A stretch of DNA of 64,000 nucleotides, taken from contig JANQRB010000177.1 in assembly GCA_028284775.1 (NCBI GenBank), positions 1 through 64,000 on the forward strand, read 5' to 3'. Made by a program: the position numbers and the translations under genes. Below are positions 28,460 through 37,944 of the stretch, one piece after another; position 1 is the first letter of the stretch; each line of letters starts with the position of its first letter. Origin of the DNA: Candidatus Kapaibacterium sp. Lineage in GTDB: Bacteria; Bacteroidota; Ignavibacteria; Kapaibacteriales; UBA7675. The notes below the pieces were generated by a model. That model did not search any database and was not told the DNA's origin. It saw only the letters and a list, made by a program, of their open reading frames with translations.

Positions 28460-29698
28460 TTACAATGAAGCAGTGATATCTCTCTGTTCCAATTTTTTAA
28501 CAATCGCCTCTGCAGCCACGTAGGCACCTGTCCAGGCGGCCTGAAAGTTAAAGCCGCCGGTCAGGGCATCGATATCGATCACCTCTCCCGTAAAAAACAG
28601 GCCCGGCAACAGCTTGCTTTCCATCGTCCTGAAGTCGATCTCATCGCGGCGAAGGCCGCCGCAGGTGACGAACTCATCCTTATATGTACTTTTGCCCTGA
28701 ATCGCCAGCCGACAGTCGCAAAGCATCGTCTGCAGCGCCTGGATCTGAGAGGCAGCCAGGTCGGCATAATTCAGTCTGTCGATACCGAGCAGAACGGTCA
28801 TGCGCTGCCATAGTCTCCGCGGCAATTCGAACAGAGGATTTCGATTAAGGTTACGACCTCCCTGCTTTTGCCTTAGTTCCTGAATATGCCGTTCAACGAA
28901 TTCGGGGTCCCGACCGGACCAGTTAACATTGATGGCAAATTGATAATTTAAGCTGTGTAATTCACGCGCGGCCCATGCGGAAAGCTTCAGGATAGCCGGA
29001 CCGCTCAGTCCCCAATGGGTGATGAGCAAGGGCCCCGAGGCTTTAAAGTTGCTGTCAGCGATGCCGACTTCGGCAGCGGGAACGGAAAGCCCCGGCAGCT
29101 CCCGAATGAGATCATCCCGACAATTAAATGTAAAAAGCGACGGAACGGGCGGGACGATCGAATGCCCAAGGCCCGCGAGCAAAGTCCAGGCCGCATTGCT
29201 GCTGCCGCTCGCCCAGAGAATTGCCTGCGCCGTCATTACGAACTTTTTACAACCGACACGCCAGCCCCCCGCAATCGCTTCCACCCGACCGACGTTACGT
29301 CCGCATTCAATGCGTATCCCGTGCTTCCGGCACTGCCCAAGCAAACAATCGATGATCGTCGCGGAGCTATCGCTGCGTGGAAAAACACGTCCATCCTCTT
29401 CGATCTTGGTTTCGACGCCATTGTCCGTCAGCCAGGCAATCATATCGCCGCAGAGGAAACGATGGAAGGGGCCCAACAACTCTTTGCCGCCGCGCGGATA
29501 GTATTCAACCATAGCGCGCGGGTCGAAACAGGCATGGGTAACATTACAGCGGCCGCCGCCGGAGATACGGACTTTGGCCAGGAGCTTGCCGGACTTTTCC
29601 AGCAACAGAATTTTGAGGCGGGGATTGCGTTCGGCACATTGGATCGCCGCGAAGATGCCGGCAGCGCCGCCGCCGACCACAATCAGATCATAGTCCAT
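28460..29698 (-). CDS. NAD(P)/FAD-dependent oxidoreductase, HI0933/YhiN-BaiN family
   Basis: 412 residues. The N-terminal Rossmann loop is VVGGGAAGIFAAIQCAERNP, followed by LEKSGKLLAKVRISGGGRC and NVTHACFDPRAMVEYYPRGG, a block diagnostic of the HI0933/YhiN flavoprotein family. The C-terminus has LTHWGLSGPAILKLSA and the closing LFFTGEVIDIDALTGGFNFQ, the typical second FAD-contact block with GGFNFQxAWTGAYVA. A full-length member of expected size. The physiological reaction of most members is unknown; BaiN reduces bile-acid intermediates. It is cytoplasmic. Confidence 0.95.
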   Translation of the reverse strand: MDYDLIVVGGGAAGIFAAIQCAERNPRLKILLLEKSGKLLAKVRISGGGRCNVTHACFDPRAMVEYYPRGGKELLGPFHRFLCGDMIAWLTDNGVETKIEEDGRVFPRSDSSATIIDCLLGQCRKHGIRIECGRNVGRVEAIAGGWRVGCKKFVMTAQAILWASGSSNAAWTLLAGLGHSIVPPVPSLFTFNCRDDLIRELPGLSVPAAEVGIADSNFKASGPLLITHWGLSGPAILKLSAWAARELHSLNYQFAINVNWSGRDPEFVERHIQELRQKQGGRNLNRNPLFELPRRLWQRMTVLLGIDRLNYADLAASQIQALQTMLCDCRLAIQGKSTYKDEFVTCGGLRRDEIDFRTMESKLLPGLFFTGEVIDIDALTGGFNFQAAWTGAYVAAEAIVKKLEQRDITASL

Positions 29699-30080
29699 TC
29701 CCGCTGCCTCCCGTGTCTGCCGGGAAGCATAAGACAGCGAATGTCGCTAGCCCCTTGCTTGTTCAATAGATTCCTATTGTGACTCCGGATAAAACATTCG
29801 GAAACAAATGAGTACATGAAGTTCAATGCGCAGCAGGTCCTGGGAGAGCTGCCGCCACCCCACACTACCGCAGGCTTCCCTTGCAGAAAAGATTTAACAA
29901 AAATCCAAGCTGCTCTCCGCTGTTGTAGCCAGAGACATCTTATCATTGCTTTCTTCCGTTAAGGAAAAAATTAAAGCGCGGAACCCGATGAGCTGATCCG
30001 GTTTCTGTTGCAAAGGCACCAAAATACGAAAATCCGCAATAGCCGGTGCGACGGACAAGGGCTAAAGCGATGATTTTTGA
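29699..30080. other. Intergenic stretch, no gene recognised
   Basis: About 380 bases between two minus-strand genes. No conserved ORF or repeat seen; it should include the promoter of the flavoprotein gene. Confidence 0.35.
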
Positions 30081-30539
30081 CTATGTTTTATCGGCGACAC
30101 CATGGCTCTCGGCAAACTGCTTAAAGCGATCGAGCCAGCGCTGGGTGTGTTTTTTGGCGACACCGGGCATCAGCCATGACATGAGCCTGGGTACAAATCC
30201 ATTGACTTTTGTCAATTCGAATTCTGCCGTATAACGTGTTTGTTGCGGTCCGAGTGCGCTAAAGCGGTTCGTCATGCGATTGGACATGTGCGAATGTTCA
30301 TACAAAGCGCTCATCTCTTCCGGCAGGTTTTTGACGGTTATCGTTTCGAGCAGCTCCATGCTGCGTTTGCCATTGCGATAGTGCAGCTTCGATATTGCAC
30401 CCGTTTGGCCGGGCTGCCCGCTAATATGTTCCAGGCTGACAAAACCTTCCTGCCAGTGTTGCATGTTGTCCCGATTGTCGAATAATTGAACAACGGTGTC
30501 AATAGGCAGAGCAATATCAACAGTGCAAAGAAACTTCAC
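30081..30539 (-). CDS. SRPBCC-family (START/polyketide-cyclase-like) protein
   Basis: 152 residues. It starts MKFLCTVDIALPIDTVVQLF and continues DNRDNMQHWQEGFVSLEHIS, the usual SRPBCC beginning (helical clamp then HWQ-G). FELTKVNGFVPRLMSWLMPG and the C-terminal long helix AKKHTQRWLDRFKQFAESHG complete the fold. This family binds hydrophobic ligands in a deep cavity and includes toxin-like, hydrolase and cyclase members. No family-specific catalytic residue can be assigned. The protein is cytoplasmic. Spaced 44 bases from the next minus-strand gene, so an operon with 30584 is possible. Confidence 0.75.
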   Translation of the reverse strand: MKFLCTVDIALPIDTVVQLFDNRDNMQHWQEGFVSLEHISGQPGQTGAISKLHYRNGKRSMELLETITVKNLPEEMSALYEHSHMSNRMTNRFSALGPQQTRYTAEFELTKVNGFVPRLMSWLMPGVAKKHTQRWLDRFKQFAESHGVADKT

Positions 30540-30583
30540 TGCTTTTCTCCGGAATGTTAAAATAAAGAAACTGAGTTTTGTTG

Positions 30584-30964
30584 CTAGCCTTTGGCCTTCG
30601 AAGGCTTTTTCGTCGGCTTTGGCTTTAGCGATTTGATGTATTCAAAGCTCATACCGAGGTATGGCGTCAGCTCATCGGTATTGCGCAGTAAATCTTCCGG
30701 CACACGGACATATTCCCTCATCACGGCGCCATAATTTCTAAAGGGGCCGGACTCGTAGTTTTCGAGGAAGGCTTCGCGGTCTTCGCGTGACAGTCTGATT
30801 CCCAGAACGCCCTCCTTCGTAAGCATACTAAACATGTGCCCGTTGTGCGAGGTGTAGGGCATCGTAACGCCCTTGCGCTCGATTGCCGGATAGCTTGCGA
30901 CCAATTTGTCGTAGAGGGCCAGCTTATCGGCCGGGATTACAACTTTGCTTTTCTTCGAACTCAT
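30584..30964 (-). CDS. Small TfoX-like/uncharacterised protein
   Basis: 126 residues. The phrases VTMPYTSHNGHMFSMLTKEG, GVLGIRLSREDREAFLENYE and GPFRNYGAVMREYVRVPEDLL resemble the N-terminal TfoX domain (compact alpha/beta with a MF-type strand). The C-terminus ends in a Lys/Pro-rich tail (KPKPTKKPSKAKG) that may bind nucleic acid. In family members of TfoX, regulation of competence is known only for the enteric branch; function here is unknown. It lies 44 bases upstream of the SRPBCC gene. Confidence 0.5.
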   Translation of the reverse strand: MSSKKSKVVIPADKLALYDKLVASYPAIERKGVTMPYTSHNGHMFSMLTKEGVLGIRLSREDREAFLENYESGPFRNYGAVMREYVRVPEDLLRNTDELTPYLGMSFEYIKSLKPKPTKKPSKAKG

Positions 30965-31467
30965 TGGCTTAACTCATTTGTTAGACACATTTGAAGGCGG
31001 ACGCCACCGAATTCGCATATTGCTGGAAGGTCGGTAGATACGGACCGGAGCGGAGGAGGATTGCGCCAGTGTTATGATGCTGTCGGTCTAAGAGCTTATG
31101 GCGGCGTTGGTTGTCACATTAACTTTTGAGCTCGTAGAGACCTGCCCTTCGGGCCCTCCCTCCTCCGCCGCCGCCGAATCTACACAGCGGGACATGCCCG
31201 CAGCCTACCACCACCATCCCGATCAGAATCATGGCGTCAGCTCAAGCAACTATGGACCGCATGTGTTCGTCTGCGCAACGAATCGACGACAACATTACGA
31301 ATCATTTTCTTCTTCACTTTAACATTTTTCTCTTTGAAATCAGGTATTTGCCTCAACGGTCACTTATGACTGTTGAGTGGTCAGCGACATCTGTCCTGCG
31401 ACAGACAGGGCAAACCCAAAATGAGATATTAAGTTGTGTGAACCTTGAATCAGGTCGCTGCCAAACA
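30965..31467. other. Intergenic stretch, no gene recognised
   Basis: About 500 bases. Only short unpromising frames are present. Confidence 0.35.
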
Positions 31468-31890
31468 CTACTTATATCCTTCCTTCTTTTGCACCAGCGC
31501 GAACCAGTTGCCCGAATCATCCTTAAACATTGCTTCGATGCCATACACTACCTTGGTCGGCTCTTTTGTGAATTCGACGCCCTTGCTCTTTAATTCTTCA
31601 TAGGTTGCGTAGATGTCGGTGCATTCGAAAACGCCAAAGCCGAAGGAGCCTTCCCGGATAAGATCGGCCAGCCGGGCTGCGATGTCGGGACCGAACATGA
31701 TACCGTTGTCAACGGGAATCAATGAAATCTCAAGCTCGGGCTGATCTTTGGGCGCTACCGTCAGCCAGTGTCCCTTGTCGCCGATCGGCGCGTATAGCCG
31801 GACTTCGAAGCCGAGTTTATTAACATAAAAATCTTTGGCGGAATCCTGATCCAGTACGAAAAAGCTGCAGTGTGATAGTCGCGTAATCAT
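31468..31890 (-). CDS. VOC/glyoxalase-fold family protein
   Basis: 140 residues from the ATG at 31890, which has a GAGG Shine-Dalgarno; an upstream ATG at 31923 adds 11 poorly matching residues. MITRLSHCSFFVLDQDSAKD, then FYVNKLGFEVR, GHWLTVAP and the late GIEAMFKDDSGNWFALVQ show the paired beta-alpha-beta-beta-beta repeats. Known metal ligands of the fold (an early His/Gln and a late Glu) are partly present (H in LSHC, but the late position is not obviously Glu), so activity cannot be assigned. It lies 64 bases downstream of an AraC regulator, a frequent pairing for VOC genes. Confidence 0.85.
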   Translation of the reverse strand: MITRLSHCSFFVLDQDSAKDFYVNKLGFEVRLYAPIGDKGHWLTVAPKDQPELEISLIPVDNGIMFGPDIAARLADLIREGSFGFGVFECTDIYATYEELKSKGVEFTKEPTKVVYGIEAMFKDDSGNWFALVQKKEGYK

Positions 31891-31953
31891 TGCTCGTCCT
31901 CTTTTTGGACCAAAGATAGCCACGACGCGGCGCTATCTGTTTGTCCGAAATTG

Positions 31954-32379
31954 CTATTCTAACCAGCCGAGCTTTTCGGCAAAACACTGGGGCACATGAT
32001 TGAGCGGTTCTTTGGCGATGCTGTCTTTCATCTGTCGGGCTTTGGCCGCATATTCCGCCGGGGTCAGCTTTACGTGGCGCTTGAACAACCGTGTGAAGGA
32101 GCTGAGACTTTCGAAGCCCAGCGCCAGACAAACTTCTCCGCAGGGCATATCGGCGCTCAGCAGCTCCTTGGCTCTTTCAATGCGCAACGATGTCAGGTAT
32201 TGATGCGGTGTCCTGCCATAGGTCTTTTTGAAGAGGCGCAGAAAGTGATACTTCGAAAAGTAAGCCGCGCCGGCGATGTTGTTCAGATCAATCCTTTCGG
32301 CGAAGTGCCTGTCGATGTACTGTTTGGCCTCCACCAGTCGCTTGTAGAGATAGATCTTGGGGTATGACGCTTCAGACAT
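31954..32379 (-). CDS. Short AraC-family transcriptional regulator
   Basis: 141 residues consisting almost only of the two-HTH AraC DNA-binding domain: YIDRHFAERIDLNNIAGAAY, FSKYHFLRLFKKTYGRTPHQ, then RIERAKELLSAD and VCLALGFESLSSFTRLFKRH. There is no N-terminal sensing domain, so it may respond to another protein or act constitutively. It lies 64 bases upstream of the VOC gene, likely co-transcribed, suggesting it regulates that enzyme or a small aromatic or drug stress response (inference). Confidence 0.9.
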   Translation of the reverse strand: MSEASYPKIYLYKRLVEAKQYIDRHFAERIDLNNIAGAAYFSKYHFLRLFKKTYGRTPHQYLTSLRIERAKELLSADMPCGEVCLALGFESLSSFTRLFKRHVKLTPAEYAAKARQMKDSIAKEPLNHVPQCFAEKLGWLE

Positions 32380-32410
32380 AGAATAGATCCGGCGCTGTTG
32401 TTACGCAATC

Positions 32411-32956
32411 TTACAAGACAGCATAATGGCACTGCACGATACCATTCGCATAGGCTTCGCTTCGGATATGCCGCAATTTCCGATCGCTCCCAAGGGGACC
32501 AAAGAGCGGGATGCCGCTGCCGATCAGGACCGGTATTCTGGTAAGTATCAGTTCATCGATCAGGCCGGCATCGAGGAAGGCCTGGATGGTTTTTCCACCG
32601 TCAAGGTACACGTGCTCAACCCCTGCACTTCGCAGCTCTTCATAGATCTTCGTCGGCGAACCGGACGCAAACTCGACCGTCGCCGGCAGTCCCTCGCCCG
32701 GGTTCGAAAGGGAGTTGGTCAGCACGACGACGCGCTTGTCGCCATACGGCCACTGACCAAAGGAAAGTACTTTTTCAAAGGTATGGCGCCCCATCACCAA
32801 AACATCGACGGAAGCCATAAAGTCGTGATAGCCATAGTCTTCGCCGGACGCCGTTGCCGCCGATTCACCATCGCTGCCCGGTAGCCAGTCGAGATCGCCG
32901 TTTGCTCTGGCAATAAATCCGTCTAGTGATGTTGCGATGTAGACTGAAACCTTCAT
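32411..32956 (-). CDS. Dihydrofolate-reductase-like (RibD C-terminal) reductase
   Basis: 181 residues from the ATG at 32956, where the frame-consistent AAGGAAT upstream supports the start; 49 codons further upstream look non-coding. MKVSVYIATSLDGFIARANG, then VDVLVMGRHTFEKVL, KRVVVLTNSLS and EHVYLDGGKTIQAFLDAGLI match the RibD_C/YyaP/YwjB fold, including the DGG-x-T cofactor loop. The C-terminus LTRIPVLIGSGIPLFG is typical. Family members reduce pyrimidine or other small substrates with NADPH, but the substrate is unknown. Located just upstream of the AraC gene on the same strand. Confidence 0.9.
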   Translation of the reverse strand: MKVSVYIATSLDGFIARANGDLDWLPGSDGESAATASGEDYGYHDFMASVDVLVMGRHTFEKVLSFGQWPYGDKRVVVLTNSLSNPGEGLPATVEFASGSPTKIYEELRSAGVEHVYLDGGKTIQAFLDAGLIDELILTRIPVLIGSGIPLFGPLGSDRKLRHIRSEAYANGIVQCHYAVL

Positions 32957-33239
32957 TATGTATTCCTTAGTTTTTGTTTCACCTGCTGCAATGCTTCGAA
33001 CCGCAACATACCGAAAATAGGAATCGATCGAAGACGAGAAATCAATGCTGCCCGTCGAATGCAGCCTAAACCACTCAACAGGGCGCACTGCGTTCCTGTG
33101 CACACTCCCTTCCCATACTCGTCTGCGTCAAAGCATCGCAATCGGCATAGATTTCGATGAATTCCGTAAATTTAGTCCGGAGGAGCAAAAGTCCTTTGCA
33201 CTTCGTTGTAGCAAGCATTTCAGATTTCAGTGAAAGTCT

Positions 33240-34670
33240 ATGACAGCGTTACCTGATCTCATCGCTCTACGCGATCGTGCTCACGAATTAGATGGGCCGG
33301 CCAGGCTGGAGGCCATAGTACTATTAATCGAGCAACAAAGCTACTCTCATCCCGACGAGGCTCTGACTTTGGCGCGCCAGGCGGCCAACGAAGCACTCGA
33401 AATCCAGGAAACAAGCCTGGAAGCGCAGCTTCTGCTTCAATGGGGTCGGCTGGAAATCTATTTCGGCGATGTCGATCTCGCGGAAGCCGCTTTTGCTCGT
33501 TCTCTCCAACTGCTTCAGCACGACGAACAGCCAAATACGACCATGCCGGTCCTGGCCGAAGAAGCCCGCATTCAGCTTGAAACGGGCAATCGTGAGCAGG
33601 GGATGCGGAATTTGCGGGAGTGTGCGGCGGCAATACCGACACTTTCCGCCGACCTCCGTTTTCTGGATCTCATCGAAATCCTGCAGCGCTATGCGCCAGA
33701 GCTCTGTGATGCGGACTCGATTATCCGCTATCTGAGCGCATTTGAAAGCAAATCGTCCGCGTCACTCGTTTCCGCCACGCTAATCAGATTGCGAATGGCA
33801 AAGGCGGCTGCGCAATCGGCGAGCGCGGATTACGAGGCCTCGCGGGCAAATATTGCGGAAGCAGCCGCAATAACGGACAGGGAAGGCCTGGCCCACCTGC
33901 GAGCCGAAATCTTCCTGCAGATCGCACAACTGGCGCGAAAATGCGGCCGGAGCGATGAAGCGTACAAGGAGTTGCTCCGGGCCGAAGAAGCTGCCTCCAC
34001 GAGTCCGGACTGGTTCCTGCGCCGCCGCATTCTGACGGAACGAGCAGAAGTTCATAAAGAGCGTGGTGAAAACAAGGAAGCATTTGATTTGCAGCAGCTG
34101 ACCTATGCTCTGGTGCAGGACAAACGCAGACAGCAGTCGCTGCGCCGCATCCGGCGCTACCAGAAAGAGGAAGAGCTGGAAAAGCTGCGGCATGAACGCG
34201 ATACGCTCCGCGAGCAGGTAGAGAAGGCACTCACTGAAATCGAGTCGCTGCGCAAGTCTCGGGAGCTGTATCTCAGTCGCAACGAAAGAAGTATAGCGAC
34301 GCTGCGTCAACTCAAAACGCTCCTGGTCGATAGCACCGAGCCGCCAGATGACGGGCTGATGGCTCGGATCCGATCGACACTGGCGCAGGTCGAGACCCTG
34401 ACGGGCGACGTCAGGACTACGGCCTCCGATATTGATCTGCAGCCCATCGATCAGTCGTTCCTGCTGCTGCTCGGAGAGAAGTATCCAAAACTGACGACTG
34501 CTGAACGCAGGATCTGCGCTCTGCTCCGCGCCAACATCGTCGGCAAAAAGCTGGCGGAGACCCTTCACATTTCGACTCGCTCGATGCAGACCTACCGAAG
34601 CCGAATTCGACGCAAATTGGGCCTCGGATCCGAAGACGATCTCGACGCATTTATTAAACAAATCGAATAG
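33240..34670 (+). CDS. TPR-repeat regulator with C-terminal LuxR-type HTH
   Basis: 476 residues, starting MTALPDLIALRDRAHELDG. Residues ~15-290 hold TPR-type repeats (SHPDEALTLARQAANEALEI, RSDEAYKELLRAEEAA). A long coiled coil spans ~300-345 (YQKEEELEKLRHERDTLREQ). The C-terminal HTH is LTTAERRICALLRANIVGKK then RSMQTYRSRIRRKLGLGSED, matching the paralogues at 1175 and 61979. It stands alone, upstream of a nucleotide cyclase gene at 34812, 141 bases apart; whether it regulates the cyclase is unknown. Confidence 0.85.
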   Translation: MTALPDLIALRDRAHELDGPARLEAIVLLIEQQSYSHPDEALTLARQAANEALEIQETSLEAQLLLQWGRLEIYFGDVDLAEAAFARSLQLLQHDEQPNTTMPVLAEEARIQLETGNREQGMRNLRECAAAIPTLSADLRFLDLIEILQRYAPELCDADSIIRYLSAFESKSSASLVSATLIRLRMAKAAAQSASADYEASRANIAEAAAITDREGLAHLRAEIFLQIAQLARKCGRSDEAYKELLRAEEAASTSPDWFLRRRILTERAEVHKERGENKEAFDLQQLTYALVQDKRRQQSLRRIRRYQKEEELEKLRHERDTLREQVEKALTEIESLRKSRELYLSRNERSIATLRQLKTLLVDSTEPPDDGLMARIRSTLAQVETLTGDVRTTASDIDLQPIDQSFLLLLGEKYPKLTTAERRICALLRANIVGKKLAETLHISTRSMQTYRSRIRRKLGLGSEDDLDAFIKQIE

Positions 34671-34811
34671 CTAGGCTCAGCAGCCTGGAAGAGTCCTTCT
34701 TAAGGCGCCAACTACCAGCACTGCGGCTTTGTGTTGACTCCCGCAATAATTTCTCTTTTCGCTCTTTTAGATGAATTCCGATCTCTTTACTAATTGTAGC
34801 CGGCAGGAAAA

Positions 34812-35933
34812 ATGACTGCGAGATTCGACTATACTTCGCGTGCGCGCAGAATTGCCTATCGACATCCCTATTTCACTGCGATCGCAATCCAGATCAACTT
34901 CTGGCTTGCCGCTTATCTTTTACTGGGCCTGGTCATGTATTTGACTTCCGTGGCAGTCGGCAGCAGTCATGGAATAGAGATGGACAACTCATTCTTACCG
35001 CCTCTGGTCTGGGCCATTTTTACCGGAGTATGCTACGGTGCAGTCCTGGGCGGCCTTGACATCTTTTTGGAACAAAAATTTCTTCGGGGCAAGCCGATGG
35101 GGCTGATTGTCCTGCTGCGCGGCGCCATCTACTTCTTAGTTCAAATTGTGATCTTTGCGATTGTGCGTTATGTCATTTGGGATTATATCTTTGTCGTCCA
35201 CATTTACGATGGCGTTGCGCCGCCGATTAACAACGAGGCCTGGACATATTATTTCTACATTATTCTGATCTATTCGCTGGCCGCCACTTTTGTTATCAGT
35301 TTTATTGTTCAGATGAACAAAAAGTTCGGACCGGGCGTACTGCTGCCTCTCCTGCTCGGCAGGTATCGTAATCCAAAAGAAGAACAGCGAATTTTTATGT
35401 TTATGGATCTGAAGGCATCGACGACGCTCGCCGAGAAACTGGGACATGTCCGTTACAGCGCATTCATCAGGGACGCCTTCAGTGATATCAATCACGTCCT
35501 GCCCCGCTACCAGGTCGAAGTCTATCAATACGTAGGCGATGAGATAGTACTGAGCTGGCCCATGTCCGTTGACGCGGGTCCATTAACAAGCATTGATTTC
35601 TTTTTTGCCTGCCGGGACCAGTTCAATCGGCGGCGCGACTATTACACGAGGCATTACGGCGTGATCCCCTCCTTCAAAGCAGGTCTGCACCAGGGGCCGG
35701 TGACGGTCGTGGAAATCGGCGAAGTCAAAACGGATATTGCTTATCACGGCGATACGGTCAACACGACGGCGCGTATCCAGAGTGTCTGCAATGACTTTGA
35801 CGAGGTGCTGCTCTTTTCGGGCCAAATCAAGACTTATGTCGATTCGGATAAACACTACAAGGCCGAATCAATCGGTCACGTTAAACTAAAAGGCAAAGAT
35901 CAACCAATCGCGATTTTCAGCACACGGCAGTAA
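34812..35933 (+). CDS. Membrane class III adenylate/guanylate cyclase
   Basis: 373 residues. Residues ~20-190 carry about four to five hydrophobic segments (AIQINFWLAAYLLLGLVMYL; PPLVWAIFTGVCYGAVLGGL; LLRGAIYFLVQIVIFAIVRY; YYFYIILIYSLAATFVISF). Residues ~205-370 are a class III cyclase domain: FMFMDLKASTTLAEKLGHVR contains the first metal Asp, QYVGDEIVLSWP the second, and HGDTVNTTARIQSVC the final N-R pair of the transition state. These support synthesis of cAMP or cGMP at the membrane; the substrate choice is not evident by eye. Four bases separate its stop codon from the next gene, so they form an operon. Confidence 0.9.
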   Translation: MTARFDYTSRARRIAYRHPYFTAIAIQINFWLAAYLLLGLVMYLTSVAVGSSHGIEMDNSFLPPLVWAIFTGVCYGAVLGGLDIFLEQKFLRGKPMGLIVLLRGAIYFLVQIVIFAIVRYVIWDYIFVVHIYDGVAPPINNEAWTYYFYIILIYSLAATFVISFIVQMNKKFGPGVLLPLLLGRYRNPKEEQRIFMFMDLKASTTLAEKLGHVRYSAFIRDAFSDINHVLPRYQVEVYQYVGDEIVLSWPMSVDAGPLTSIDFFFACRDQFNRRRDYYTRHYGVIPSFKAGLHQGPVTVVEIGEVKTDIAYHGDTVNTTARIQSVCNDFDEVLLFSGQIKTYVDSDKHYKAESIGHVKLKGKDQPIAIFSTRQ

Positions 35934-35937
35934 TTGT

Positions 35938-36600
35938 ATGGAATTAAAAATTATTGTGTTCGGGGCGACCGGCATGCTCGGCAGCGCGGTGCTCGACGAG
36001 AGTCTGAAGCACCCGCAGGTGCAGTCGGTCCTGGTGATCGGCAGACGAAGCTGTGAAGTCCGCCATTCCAAACTGACCGAGTTGATTCATTCGGACTTTA
36101 TGGACTACAGCGCCATCGAGGATAAACTGGCGGGCTATAATGCCTGCTTTTTTTGTCTGGGAGTCTCGTCGGTCGGTATGACCGAAGCCGACTACAAGCG
36201 CATTACGGTCGATTATGCCGAAAAGGCAGCCCGATTGCTCTCGCGTCTCAACCCCGACATGAGCTTCTGTTTTATATCAGGCGCCGGTTCGGACGATACG
36301 CTCCAAAGCAAACGAATGTGGGCGCGCGTAAAAGGCCAGGCCGAGAATGTCGTGAAGGCCTTTCCTTTCAGACAAGTCTTTATCCTTCGACCGGCCTTTG
36401 TGCTGCCTTTGGCGGGCAGCAGGAATGTCCAATGGTTGTACAGGCTGTTTCGCCCCGCCTATCCATTGATACGTGTCCTGTTTCGCGACTATGTTATTAA
36501 CACACAAACCTTGGGACGGGCCATGATTCACCTGGCGCAGTATGGCGGCGACAAACAGACATTGGAAAGCCGCGACATTAAAAGAAAATTTAGCCCCTGA
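35938..36600 (+). CDS. NAD(P)-binding short epimerase/dehydrogenase-like protein
   Basis: 220 residues. MELKIIVFGATGMLGSAVLD gives the GATGMLG nucleotide loop; LIHSDFMDYSAI and CFFCLGVSSVGMTEADYKRI follow. SFCFISGAGSDDTLQ plus AWGR-like VWARVKGQAENVV show the usual Ser/Lys region, here K rather than YxxxK, so the classical catalytic Tyr is not obvious. This resembles the HTATIP2/Oxidoreductase-like group. Translationally close to the cyclase gene (four bases), suggesting shared expression rather than a shared function. Confidence 0.8.
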   Translation: MELKIIVFGATGMLGSAVLDESLKHPQVQSVLVIGRRSCEVRHSKLTELIHSDFMDYSAIEDKLAGYNACFFCLGVSSVGMTEADYKRITVDYAEKAARLLSRLNPDMSFCFISGAGSDDTLQSKRMWARVKGQAENVVKAFPFRQVFILRPAFVLPLAGSRNVQWLYRLFRPAYPLIRVLFRDYVINTQTLGRAMIHLAQYGGDKQTLESRDIKRKFSP

Positions 36601-36671
36601 GCGGAAAGTATTGGCATGCGATTCGGCGCCTGATGCGCTAACTTCCGAAATTTCTTAACAGAGAGTGGTGA

Positions 36672-37193
36672 ATGTCTTTCGATTATCAACCAATTCTAAA
36701 AGGCGAGCTTGTTGAACTCAGAGCCCTTCGTCCGGAAGATTATGAAGCGCTTTATGCCATCGCAGCCGATCCTCTTATCTGGGAACAACATCCGGTCAAG
36801 ACTCGCTCTGACAAAGTCGGGTTCCAGCAGTTCTTTCACGAAACCCTGATGAGCGGCGGCACGCTGATCGCGATTGATACTAGAACCAGACAGGTGATCG
36901 GAGCCTCGCGCTTTCACGGCTATGACAAGGACAAGAGCGAAGTTGAGATCGGCTGGACCTTTTTGGCCAGATCACACTGGGGCGGCATTTATAACGGGCA
37001 GCTTAAGCAGCTCATGCTGCAGCATGCCTTCCAGTTTGTTGACAAGGTAGTGTTCCTGGTAGGCCCGCGAAATCTGCGTTCACAGCGAGCAATGGAAAAG
37101 ATAGGCGGCCTTCGGATAGGCTCGAGGCCTGACGCCGGAGGTCACGACAGTTATGTCTATCAGATCACTGCTTCAGATCTTACCCGCCGGTGA
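36672..37193 (+). CDS. GNAT-family N-acetyltransferase
   Basis: 173 residues. ELVELRALRPEDYEALYAIA is the N-terminal recognition block, RQVIGASRFHGYDKDKSEVE the central strand, EIGWTFLARSHWGGIYNGQL the acetyl-CoA-binding bulge and KVVFLVGPRNLRSQRAMEKI the C-terminal strand, typical of the RimJ/RimL-like group that acetylates amino acids or small molecules. Substrate unknown. It lies 71 bases after the NAD(P)-binding gene and may be in the same transcript. Confidence 0.85.
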   Translation: MSFDYQPILKGELVELRALRPEDYEALYAIAADPLIWEQHPVKTRSDKVGFQQFFHETLMSGGTLIAIDTRTRQVIGASRFHGYDKDKSEVEIGWTFLARSHWGGIYNGQLKQLMLQHAFQFVDKVVFLVGPRNLRSQRAMEKIGGLRIGSRPDAGGHDSYVYQITASDLTRR

Positions 37194-37944
37194 ATGTTCT
37201 ATTTTTTGAACGGTAAACCTGTATTGTTCCGACGACAATTGGCATTTACGGCGCCACCTGCTCCCTGCACTGACGATAGTCTCTGGTACCTATACACTAC
37301 CATCCCCTTAAGGCCATCCGATAAGGACAAACGCCGCATTGGGCGACTCGGAAAAGACAGTCCGATCGGCTCCGCCGTCCAGCCAACACACTAGTTGTAC
37401 CTTTGTCGTAGCCAGGTAACAAAGTTATCGACCTAACTTCGAAGCATATGGCTATATTGCCAGATGCTTCAGGAACGGAGTGTCTCAGAGTCAGAATCAA
37501 GCGGAGACGAACCCGGATCTACAAGCAGCTCCATAAGAATAATCCCATGCGGGAGCGTAGGGAAAAATTATCAATCAATATTTGAGGGCTTCTTCGTGAT
37601 AAATTGACGAAACCCGGTAATTCCCCAAAGCCTCGCCCTGATCGCAATGCTGCCCTGCGGCTTCTGCGCGAAAATCGCTGCGGCGGGCTGACCCGCAAAT
37701 CAGATCAGATAAGTACCGCCTGTTAGGGAGAATCCACAAACTGGCGAGTTTCTCCTTCGGCAGCGGCGTTCGATACCAGTAAGTATGCAGCACGTTGTGA
37801 TTTATCGCAACAAGCAGGCGGCGCGGCTCAATAAAATCATCCTTGCGGGCAATGCCATTCACTGACACTCATCGACATTCTGATTTCAGTTTCCTTGATA
37901 CAATCAACATAATGACTCTAGTCCAACTATTGCGAGAGATTTCT
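37194..37944. other. Intergenic stretch, no gene recognised
   Basis: About 750 bases. A 97-codon minus-strand frame (37575-37868) shows no recognisable motif and is not called. The promoter of the binding-protein gene at 37945 lies here. Confidence 0.35.

Noticed and set aside
33780..34661. A 293-codon minus-strand ORF opposite the TPR-LuxR gene at 33240
   Set aside because: Antisense shadow of a gene with a clear HTH and TPR repeats.
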